From Alphaproteobacteria bacterium UBA998 (GTDB taxonomy: Bacteria; Pseudomonadota; Alphaproteobacteria; Rickettsiales; UBA998), in the NCBI GenBank assembly GCA_002291925.1, contig DBAY01000011.1, positions 1-17,967 on the forward strand: DNA of 17,967 nucleotides. Reading direction: 5' to 3'. The translations under genes and the position numbers were made by a program. Shown one piece after another: positions 8,314 through 13,920 of this stretch; position 1 is the first letter of the stretch; every line of letters begins with the position of its first letter. The notes under the pieces were generated by a model. It did not search any database and had not been told where the DNA came from. It was given only the letters and a program-made list of their open reading frames with translations.

Positions 8314-9147
8314 TTACCGGGCGGCGGCGGCAAGCTTCCCGGCCGCGCCCCGGCCTTCCAGCTGCGCAACCAAGGCGGCGGCAGCGATTACGGCACCCAT
8401 GGCGACTTCCGCCCCGGCCTTGAAGTAATGGCGATTGCCCTGCTCATCCTCTTTGAGATCGCTCAGGCCTTTGATAGCCAGACCACCGCCAGCAACACCC
8501 GCCACACCGCGGCCTACTTTCTCGGTCCATTTCGCGTGCTCGCCAAAGTTTTCCTTCACCATGCGGCCAGCTTCCGAGAAGAAGCCCTTCTCACCCTGCT
8601 TTTTCGGCAGCTTGATTTGTTCGAACAGCCCTTTGGCGGGCTTGGCTATCTCTGCATTGCCTTTTGTGAGTTCCTCGACATGGGTTTTGGCAGAATTTGC
8701 CAGCTTGTCCTTGATCTCCTGAGGAAGGCCTTCCTTGCCCAGCACTTTATCGTAGAGCGCTTTGATGCTATCCGGTTTTGTCCGCAAAGAGAGTTTTTCC
8801 CCCTCTCCAAGGGTTATACCAAGCTTTTTTTCTATCAGCGCGGATTCCAACCTACTCCCTTTTGTTTCGGCGTCAAAGCTGAGGCCCGCCCATTGCGACC
8901 TGAAAATGCCATGAAGATCTCTGCTCGAAAGATGAGCAGCCGCAACCCTCAGGTTATCAAACAACTTGACAGACTCATCCCTAAGATGCGGAAGCGCTTT
9001 TTCCAGACGATTGAGAACCTTCAATTGCTCCTCGGACGCGCCTGTCTTGGCGGCGGCAACGTCTTGAATCATCTTTTCTGAATCTGTGCGGATGTTCGTA
9101 ATGTACATGTCAATCACGGTCGTCGCATTTTTGGGCGCTTCGGTCAT
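8314..9147 (-). CDS. Putative membrane-hairpin protein with C-terminal GN-x-HY signature (277 aa)
   Basis: I start at the ATG at 9147, which has AGAGG five bases upstream; a TTG seven codons earlier is the only longer alternative. Residues 1 to about 205 are charged and helical, with SEEQLKVLNRLEKALPHLRDE near the front and several Lys/Glu-rich stretches. The last 60 residues hold a Gly/Ala segment (GVAGVAGGGLAIKG), a polar turn DEQGNRHY, and a second Ala-rich hydrophobic segment. This resembles a membrane hairpin. The tail matches the tail of the 181-residue protein encoded next. No signal peptide, catalytic motif or family is recognised. It is the first gene after the endolysin on the same strand, 79 bp away, and ends at a strong terminator. 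Possible roles include tail- or lysis-associated membrane factor or secreted effector; none can be proved. Confidence 0.75.
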   Translation of the reverse strand: MTEAPKNATTVIDMYITNIRTDSEKMIQDVAAAKTGASEEQLKVLNRLEKALPHLRDESVKLFDNLRVAAAHLSSRDLHGIFRSQWAGLSFDAETKGSRLESALIEKKLGITLGEGEKLSLRTKPDSIKALYDKVLGKEGLPQEIKDKLANSAKTHVEELTKGNAEIAKPAKGLFEQIKLPKKQGEKGFFSEAGRMVKENFGEHAKWTEKVGRGVAGVAGGGLAIKGLSDLKEDEQGNRHYFKAGAEVAMGAVIAAAALVAQLEGRGAAGKLAAAAR

Positions 9148-9182
9148 GGGAACCTCTATTTTATCCAAACAATTGAGGCTAA

Positions 9183-9191
9183 ATTATCACA
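9183..9191 (-). promoter_or_regulatory. Candidate extended -10 for the 277-aa gene
   Basis: Minus strand TGT-GATAAT matches an extended -10 element about 36 bases upstream of the ATG at 9147, leaving a leader of roughly 29 bases with the AGAGG ribosome binding site. No convincing -35 is seen. Confidence 0.3.
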
Positions 9192-9226
9192 AGGCTTCCC
9201 GAAAATGTGTGACAGTTCCGTGAAAT

Positions 9227-9676
9227 TTACGGCCAAGACCCGGTTTCATAAAGCCGGGCCTCGGCGAGGCGGCGGCGGAGCAGGCCTTTCAGGGGCTTGC
9301 CGCCGGCATAGATCCAGCGCAGAAATTCGCGGGCGGCGGCCTCGTGCTCGCCCCGGCGCACCCGTTGGCGTAAGGTAGAGCGCTGCAGGGCCCCGGCTCC
9401 TAGATTGAAGACGAAACTCGCCAGCGCGTCGAACTGTCCGGGCGAGAGGGCCACCGGCAACAAATGGTCCACCGCCGCCGAGGCACGCGCCGCGTCCTCG
9501 CGCAGCAGGGCCTCTGCCTGACGCAGGGTGAGGTCGGCGGGGTAATCCTCGCCCGCCTGCAGCACATGGCCGTAACCGATGGTCTGGTAGCCGCCGGGGC
9601 AGGCATAGGGGCGCGGCTGGAAGCCCTCGAAATGCCGGATCAGGGCCAGCCCCTGTTCGCTGATATGGCGCTGCAT
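9227..9676 (-). CDS. Phage-type endolysin, GH24 lysozyme
   Basis: The 149-residue protein is a glycoside hydrolase family 24 lysozyme, which cuts the MurNAc-GlcNAc bond of peptidoglycan. The catalytic region is clear: Glu17 in IRHFEGF, then eight residues, Cys26 in YACPGGYQTIGYGH, then Thr32. In many phage enzymes the middle position is Asp. A Cys-Pro variant at this place is also common (the P21/lambdoid R type), so it does not imply inactivity. The C-terminal LASFVFNLGAGALQRSTLRQRV and FLRWIYAGGKPLKGLLRRR are standard for the family. There is no signal peptide or SAR anchor, so release needs a holin, and a 3-TM holin gene lies upstream. GGGAG six bases before the ATG at 9676 supports the start. 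The enzyme would act in lysis of the producing cell, consistent with a phage or GTA module. Confidence 0.95.
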   Translation of the reverse strand: MQRHISEQGLALIRHFEGFQPRPYACPGGYQTIGYGHVLQAGEDYPADLTLRQAEALLREDAARASAAVDHLLPVALSPGQFDALASFVFNLGAGALQRSTLRQRVRRGEHEAAAREFLRWIYAGGKPLKGLLRRRLAEARLYETGSWP

Positions 9677-9712
9677 GATTGCTCCCGGAATTACACAAGC
9701 TGTTTTTGGTAT

Positions 9713-9788
9713 CCGTCATTGCAAGCGCAGCGAAGCAATCCAGTCATCGGCATGGATTGCCGCGTCGCTTGGCTCCTCGCAATGACGG
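9713..9788. repeat. Nested palindromic repeat with GCAATGACGG ends
   Basis: The 76-bp element has outer arms CCGTCATTGC (9713-9722) and GCAATGACGG (9779-9788). Inner arms GCAATCCA (9735-9742) and TGGATTGC (9753-9760) surround a 10-base loop. It can fold into a long bulged hairpin. Repeats of this kind, with CGTCATTGC ends and GCAATCCA cores, are familiar as dispersed intergenic palindromes in alphaproteobacterial and some other genomes. Here it lies between the holin stop and the endolysin start and may affect mRNA stability or translation. Confidence 0.85.
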
Positions 9789-9794
9789 AGAAAA

Positions 9795-10238
9795 TCACTT
9801 CCGCAGCTTCCCGAAGGCGCGCTGGCCGAAATAGAAACTGATGATGCCGGCGAAGATGGCCTGATCTTCCTCGCCCCACAGCGCCTGCACCTGCCAGGGC
9901 AAGGGGCTGGCGGTGTCGAGCAGGCCCCATTGCAATAGCTTTGTGCTGGCGTAGAGCAGGAAGAACGCATAGGCCAGCACCGGCCGCACCGTGCCGTTCA
10001 GCGCATCCACCCATTCCACGCCGGTCTTCCACGTCTGGTAGAGCGCGCGCGCCTCGGCGGCATCCGTGCGTGCGCGCACCTCGTCCAGCCGCTCGCTGCG
10101 GCCGAGCTCCTGCTGCTTCAGCTGCAGGGCCAGCATCTCGCGCTCAAACTGCCGGTCTTGCCGCTCGCGCAGCAGGGCGAACACATCCGGCACCATCGCG
10201 CCGATGAAACCGATAAGGGAACTGAGAAGGGTGACCAT
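9795..10238 (-). CDS. GTA-type 3-TM holin
   Basis: The 147-residue protein matches the layout of the 'holin of 3 TMs' family used by gene transfer agents and related alphaproteobacterial phages. A first TM segment lies at about 2-23 (LLSSLIGFIGAMVPDVFALL). A charged coiled coil follows at 24-65 (RERQDRQFEREMLALQLKQ, then RSERLDEVRARTDAAEARAL). After the amphipathic WKTGVEWVDALNGTVRP come TM2 near 88-105 (VLAYAFFLLYAST) and TM3 near 125-143 (IFAGIISFYFGQRAFG). It should open the inner membrane for the endolysin encoded next on the same strand. The ATG at 10238 is not preceded by a Shine-Dalgarno; the bases before it are pyrimidines and border the repeat mosaic at 10311-10512. That is unusual and may mean low translation, or that the original leader was replaced. 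Confidence 0.9.
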   Translation of the reverse strand: MVTLLSSLIGFIGAMVPDVFALLRERQDRQFEREMLALQLKQQELGRSERLDEVRARTDAAEARALYQTWKTGVEWVDALNGTVRPVLAYAFFLLYASTKLLQWGLLDTASPLPWQVQALWGEEDQAIFAGIISFYFGQRAFGKLRK

Positions 10239-10310
10239 AGAGGGTTGCTCGAGTTTTTTAGTTTAGATTGACGTCGTTGTTATGCGGCTGGTGCAGCTTG
10301 CACCCCAGCG

Positions 10311-10512
10311 GAAGGGGGGCAGCCCCTCCCCCGGTAGGGCGGGGTCGACGCGTACAAGCGTCGACGGGAGGGAGACAAACCCCTCCCCCTCTAGGGCGGA
10401 GGCTGGGAGGGGGGCGGAAGAATCGTCTAACGTACCCACATGCCCCCATCCGTCTTCGCTGCGCTTCGCCGAGACACGCCCCAACCCTCCCCCTACTGGG
10501 GAGGGGGGTTTA
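10311..10512. repeat. Mosaic of C/G-rich palindromic repeats between holin and upstream gene
   Basis: The whole 281-bp gap (10239-10519) has no gene. It contains at least three C/G-rich palindromic units: 10311-10375, 10376-10440 (a copy of 3242-3306 on the opposite strand, 55 of 65 identical) and 10441-10512 with the core CCCTCCCCCTACTGGGGAGGG. Inside the first unit is a perfect hairpin GTCGACGC/GCGTCGAC (10344-10351 and 10358-10365, six-base loop). Reading frames through it on both strands encode only repeat peptides. It splits the leftward 92-aa gene/holin pair. Confidence 0.8.
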
Positions 10513-10519
10513 GTCAGAA

Positions 10520-10798
10520 CTACCCCTTCTCCAACACTCCCTTCACCGCCTCCCACAGCATGTAGAGGGCGGTGGAGACGGCGAGGGTCAGCAGCGAGTG
10601 GCGCACCACGGAGCGCACCTCCTCGCCGCCCTTGCGCAGGCGGCGCAGGTAATAGAGGTCGGCCTGCAGCTCGGTGGGGCTGCTCACGTCCAGGCCAATG
10701 CCGGCGAGCGTCTCCAGCGCCACCTGCCGCACCAGCGCGGTGAGGGCGGCGGGGTCGCCGAGGGCCTTCTGCTCATAGATCTCCGGGCGCTCACTCAT
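10520..10798 (-). CDS. Small membrane protein of the tail module (DUF6127-like?)
   Basis: The 92-residue product begins MSERPEIYEQKALGDPAAL. It has a charged helical middle (TELQADLYYLRRLRKGGEEV) and one C-terminal TM segment (about 68-86, LLTLAVSTALYMLWEAVKG). The layout of helix, Arg-rich stretch and C-terminal TM resembles the short DUF6127 proteins found near GTA and prophage genes in alphaproteobacteria, but I cannot confirm the family. The start codon overlaps the end of the DUF2793 gene by 8 bases, so the two are translationally coupled. A partner of the holin (antiholin or spanin-like factor) or a tail-associated membrane protein are possible roles; both are guesses from position. Confidence 0.7.
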   Translation of the reverse strand: MSERPEIYEQKALGDPAALTALVRQVALETLAGIGLDVSSPTELQADLYYLRRLRKGGEEVRSVVRHSLLTLAVSTALYMLWEAVKGVLEKG

Positions 10799-11651
10799 TG
10801 CCGGGATTCCATACCGTGTAATAAAGCCGCACCTCGTGCAGGCGAGCATCCACGCCAAGCGTATCGGCGGCGTCGGTCGCCGCGCGGCTGACGCGCAGGA
10901 ACACGGCATCGCCGACGTCCGGCGCACCCGCGACGGTGATCGGCGCGGTGAAATCGGTGATGTAGAGCGTATCCGTAGCACCGCCTGTGTCGGTGATGTT
11001 CACGGCCGTGCCGTAGGAGGCGCCCAGCGACTCGCCATCGCCCATCGCCACGGCAGCGAGGCTCCACACCACGCCAAAGCTGGTGGAGGCCGAGGGATGA
11101 CTCCACACAATCTGCGCGTAAACAGTCTGGCGGTCCCACTGGCGCGGCATGGGCAGCAGGGCATGACATACTCTGACAAGATTGGGATCGTAGTCGAGCG
11201 TAGCGATATCCGGAGCGGATGCGCCCATGCTTCGCCGTGTCACGGAAGTCGCCCCCGCCGTCAAGGCCGGACGCAGGATGTCTGGCGTCACCCGCAGGCA
11301 GCGCGTGCGTTGGGTGGGCAGCACCACTTCCCACAGCGTGCCGTTGAAGCGCACCAGCGCCTGCTCGTCATTCAGCCACAGCGTTAGGCCGGGGCGCGGC
11401 GCGATGAAGCGCCAGAGCTGGTCGAAATAGGCCACCTGCCCCGCCTTCCCGGCCCATGCCCCGGTGGGCGACGGGCCGACGATGTAGACATCGCCCGCCG
11501 CCGGGCTGCCGGGCAGGGTGTTCTGGTCACGGTCGATGACGCCGGTATTGAGCAGCGCATCCAGCCGCACCAGCGCCTCATTGACGGTCACTTCCTTCTG
11601 CGCCTGCGCGGTTTCCACCAGCGTGGCCTGCATATGCGGGGTCTCAGCCAT
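10791..11651 (-). CDS. DUF2793 protein, phage/GTA tail-associated
   Basis: The 286-residue protein begins MAETPHMQATLVETAQAQKEVTVNEALVRLDALL. This is the hallmark of DUF2793: an N-terminal repeat of Gln/Glu-Val-Thr-Val-Asn-Glu-Ala-Leu, then VIDRDQNTLPGSPAAGDVYIV and TGAWAGKAGQVAYFDQLWRF. The C-terminal half is beta-rich, suggesting a fibre or spike attachment. DUF2793 proteins occur near the tail-hub gene in alphaproteobacterial GTA and prophage clusters, so a role at the tail tip in host-surface binding is likely. The ATG at 11651 follows AGAGGCAGG. The frame is open for another 87 codons upstream, but that part is antisense to the divergent PIN gene and does not fit the family. Here the hub gene is more than 2 kb upstream with three other genes between. 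Confidence 0.88.
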   Translation of the reverse strand: MAETPHMQATLVETAQAQKEVTVNEALVRLDALLNTGVIDRDQNTLPGSPAAGDVYIVGPSPTGAWAGKAGQVAYFDQLWRFIAPRPGLTLWLNDEQALVRFNGTLWEVVLPTQRTRCLRVTPDILRPALTAGATSVTRRSMGASAPDIATLDYDPNLVRVCHALLPMPRQWDRQTVYAQIVWSHPSASTSFGVVWSLAAVAMGDGESLGASYGTAVNITDTGGATDTLYITDFTAPITVAGAPDVGDAVFLRVSRAATDAADTLGVDARLHEVRLYYTVWNPGNE

Positions 11652-11745
11652 ATCCTGCCTCTTGTCATAAAAGATTAACAAGCGTCGTGTACTGACACAG
11701 GCTACGCGGCTTCTGACGGGGCCGGGAAGGGTTGAAGAGGAACGA

Positions 11746-12918
11746 ATGATGGACGTCTCCGGCAACGCTCTGGATGCCCAAGGCCGCGCGGCTGCGGAAC
11801 CGCCCGCCCTGCCGCTCATCGTGGTGGATTCCAGCACGCTGCGCAAACTGGAGGCCAAGTTCACGCATTTCCGTGACCGCTCCGCCGGCATCCCCGAGAC
11901 GGAGGCGGACATCCTGAAACATCCCTATTCCTTTCTCGATTTCCTGACGCAGAAGCACGGGATGACGCTGGTTTTTCCCCGCGCGGTCATCCGAGAGATG
12001 CTGATACGCAGGGATGGTCTGGGGCAGGATGTGTACGCCGAATGGACGGGACATAACAGCTACCACCTCGGCATCAATACCCGGCAGGAAAAACTGACGC
12101 CGGATGCGGCGCTGTTCGCTGCCTACCTTGATGCGCATCAGAAGCAGGTCCTGCCGGACGGGGCGATGGGCCTGCGAATCTATCACAACACGGAAACCAT
12201 GCTGAAACAGGAATGTCCGCATCCGCACGGCGGCATCATTGTGGTGGATTCCGGTAGCGAGGGACCACTGACACCTGAAGGCGTGCTCCTGCTTCCTCCG
12301 GTTGGCTCGCAGGCGGGTGATCTGGCAATAGGAAAGCTGGTGAAGGCGGCCCGGCACTACGCACCGATAGGGTATAAGAACCCTCGCTTTGCGGTGCTTG
12401 CAGATGATTTCGGCCTGCGTTGTTCCGTTAACATGCCGAGCGCTGAGAATGCTTCCTTTGCCGTATCGCTGCGCGGGCTGATCAAGGCGCTCTCCTCCGG
12501 CCCCAAGGCCTTGCGCCCGACCCGTCATGCCTTCGTCCGGCTGTTTGATTACGACACCGATGTAAAAGGCCGTGAATTGAAGCCGGAGTTCGCCTGGGAA
12601 AAACAATCCGCTGAGAAATGGCTGCGGTTCCTCAAGGCACAGCGCCGGAACGCAGAGGAGGAGCAGGCGAAAGACATCCCCGCAGCGGAGCCTGAGCCCC
12701 TGATGGCCGCGCCGTCGACGGTGATTGAGGCCGCAGCTATAGAAACAGCCCCGCCGAAACTGGTCCCCCTGGCCGAGCGTGCGGTGATGGGCCCGCCGCT
12801 GGCCAAGCATCTGAGGAAAGAAAAGCCATTGCCTAAACCCCACTCAGGCGGCAAGCTAAGCGCGGCAGAAATCGAGCGCCGTCAGAAAGCGCTCCTCGCG
12901 CAACAGGAGAAACAATAA
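11746..12918 (+). CDS. PIN-like domain protein, putative ribonuclease
   Basis: The 390-residue protein has an arrangement that fits a PIN-domain nuclease. LIVVDSSTL (24-32, Asp28) is the first strand with its acidic residue. VFPRAVIREML (76-86, Glu84) is the second site. GDLAIGKLVKAARH (191-204, Asp192) and RFAVLADDFGLR (214-225, Asp220/Asp221) are the third and fourth. PIN enzymes (VapC, SMG6, Nob1) cut RNA with such an acidic cluster and a metal ion. The domain is larger than a VapC toxin because of an insert at about 90-185. The C-terminal 120 residues are charged and Pro/Ala/Glu-rich, probably disordered, ending in basic helices (EIERRQKALLAQQEK). AGAGGA precedes the tandem ATGs at 11746/11749. 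It runs against the surrounding tail genes and is abutted by a PH-like/SHOCT gene. The PIN call is from motif reading only. Confidence 0.6.
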   Translation: MMDVSGNALDAQGRAAAEPPALPLIVVDSSTLRKLEAKFTHFRDRSAGIPETEADILKHPYSFLDFLTQKHGMTLVFPRAVIREMLIRRDGLGQDVYAEWTGHNSYHLGINTRQEKLTPDAALFAAYLDAHQKQVLPDGAMGLRIYHNTETMLKQECPHPHGGIIVVDSGSEGPLTPEGVLLLPPVGSQAGDLAIGKLVKAARHYAPIGYKNPRFAVLADDFGLRCSVNMPSAENASFAVSLRGLIKALSSGPKALRPTRHAFVRLFDYDTDVKGRELKPEFAWEKQSAEKWLRFLKAQRRNAEEEQAKDIPAAEPEPLMAAPSTVIEAAAIETAPPKLVPLAERAVMGPPLAKHLRKEKPLPKPHSGGKLSAAEIERRQKALLAQQEKQ

Positions 12919-13458
12919 ATGGCTACCGCCGCTGAGATTCGCGAGCAGATTAAAGCCCTGCCGCACAAGTATATTTTCTACACCAAGCGCGAGATCAATT
13001 ACCTGCCGCAGATCATGATCGAGGGGGAGGAGATTCGTGCCCTCACCTCGGGTTACTCGGATAACCGCACGGTGCTGGCGGTGGTGACCAACCGGCGCAT
13101 CCTGTTCCTCGACAAGGGCATGTTCTTCGGGCTGCGCCAATGGCAGATGGCCTTGGATCGCGTGCAGTCCATCGAGGGCGAGCATCTGGTCGTCTTCGGC
13201 AGCATCCGCATGTGGGACGGGGCGACGGCCATCAAGATCAGCATGGTGCTGGCCAGCACGATCGATCCGTTCATCAAGGCGACGCGGGCGGCGATTGACG
13301 AGTATAAGCGCCTCTCCTTCCGGGAGACGGTCGGCGCGGCCTCCACCGCGCTCGATGTGGCGTCACAGATTGAGCGGCTGGCCGCGCTGAAAGCGCAGGG
13401 TCACCTCACGGAAGAAGAATTCCAGACGCAAAAGAAGAAGATTCTGGCGAACAGCTAG
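12919..13458 (+). CDS. PH-like domain plus C-terminal SHOCT protein
   Basis: The 179-residue protein has a central beta-rich part (about 30-125). It contains LPQIMIEGEEIRALTSGY, VLAVVTNRRILFLDKG and SIRMWDGATAIKI. The 'T-N-R-R-I-L-F-L-D-K' strand is typical of bacterial PH domains (YokE/bPH type), and W100-type strands follow. The last 30 residues, QIERLAALKAQGHLTEEEF and on to ILANS, are a SHOCT domain, a short helix pair found at the ends of many membrane or oligomerising proteins. There is no TM segment. The start ATG directly abuts the TAA of the PIN gene, with AGGAGA inside that gene as ribosome binding site, so the two are translated as a pair. The stop overlaps the stop of the convergent glycine-zipper gene. 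Function unknown; membrane or protein targeting of the PIN partner is inference. Confidence 0.8.
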   Translation: MATAAEIREQIKALPHKYIFYTKREINYLPQIMIEGEEIRALTSGYSDNRTVLAVVTNRRILFLDKGMFFGLRQWQMALDRVQSIEGEHLVVFGSIRMWDGATAIKISMVLASTIDPFIKATRAAIDEYKRLSFRETVGAASTALDVASQIERLAALKAQGHLTEEEFQTQKKKILANS

Positions 13459-13868
13459 GCACGCGAGGGCGTGGAGCCACCGGTGCCCTGCTGGGCTTCC
13501 GCCGCGCGGGCGGCAGCCAGAGCGCGCTGGCGGATCACACGCTCCTGCCAGCTTTCACGACGGCCACGGTCTGGCAGCAGTTCCGCCTCCCGCCGCGCCC
13601 GGTCTCCGCTGGCATAACCACTGAGGCCGCCCACCGCCGCGCCGATGGCAGCGCCGCCGATGGCGCCCTGCACGGGAGTAAGCTGGGTCAGCCATGACGG
13701 CACGCTGCTGGTTGTGGCATCGACGCTAGCCTTCAGCGCTTCGGAGGCGAACCCCGCACCCGCGCCCACGGCAGCCAGCACGCCGGCGCCCACGGCCACA
13801 CCGGCCAGCGTACTGCTCGCAACGCTCAGGCGGGGTTTTTGTCCGGGGGTCTGATTCTGTTTATTCAT
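13455..13868 (-). CDS. Glycine-zipper membrane protein of unknown function (137 aa)
   Basis: After a polar N-terminus (MNKQNQTPGQKPRLSVASS) comes a Gly/Ala/Val segment at 20-41 (LAGVAVGAGVLAAVGAGAGF). A linker follows, then a second glycine-zipper stretch at 69-88 (VQGAIGGAAIGAAVGGLSGY). The C-terminal 45 residues are Arg/Glu/Ala-rich and likely helical. No signal peptide cleavage site is seen. Such zippers insert in or oligomerise at membranes. It lies between the tail-hub gene (52 bp upstream) and the PIN/PH pair, whose stop it overlaps by 4 bases. A TATAAA box 8 bases before the ATG and lack of a Shine-Dalgarno point to a leaderless or near-leaderless transcript. The family is not recognised; the Gly-rich composition could also reflect a structural tail role. 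Confidence 0.7.
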   Translation of the reverse strand: MNKQNQTPGQKPRLSVASSTLAGVAVGAGVLAAVGAGAGFASEALKASVDATTSSVPSWLTQLTPVQGAIGGAAIGAAVGGLSGYASGDRARREAELLPDRGRRESWQERVIRQRALAAARAAEAQQGTGGSTPSRA

Positions 13869-13876
13869 AATGCCAT

Positions 13877-13882
13877 TTTATA
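13877..13882 (-). promoter_or_regulatory. Candidate -10 box directly upstream of glycine-zipper gene
   Basis: Minus strand TATAAA ends 8 bases before the ATG at 13868, with no ribosome binding site between. A TTGTCA lies upstream, but 22 bases away, too far for a standard -35. The arrangement resembles the promoter of the 181-aa gene. Confidence 0.35.
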
Positions 13883-13920
13883 CCGCTTTGCTCGGCGGTT
13901 AAAATGACAATTATGTGAAA

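Noticed and set aside
9227..9676. Inactive endolysin because of Cys26 in place of the catalytic Asp
   Set aside because: The Glu-x8-Cys-x5-Thr form is a known common variant of GH24 phage lysozymes.
10311..10512. CRISPR array
   Set aside because: The units differ in length and sequence, are C/G palindromes, and lack regular repeats with unique spacers or cas genes.
10263..10743. Open frames on both strands through the repeat mosaic
   Set aside because: They encode only repeat peptides (PSPSRxEAGRG type), with no ribosome binding site.
11665..12843. 392-codon leftward open frame
   Set aside because: Antisense to the PIN-like gene, whose frame has a ribosome binding site, normal composition and a coupled downstream gene.
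11746..13458. Classical VapBC toxin-antitoxin pair
   Set aside because: The nuclease-like protein is about three times VapC size, and the partner is a PH-like/SHOCT protein downstream, not a small DNA-binding antitoxin upstream.
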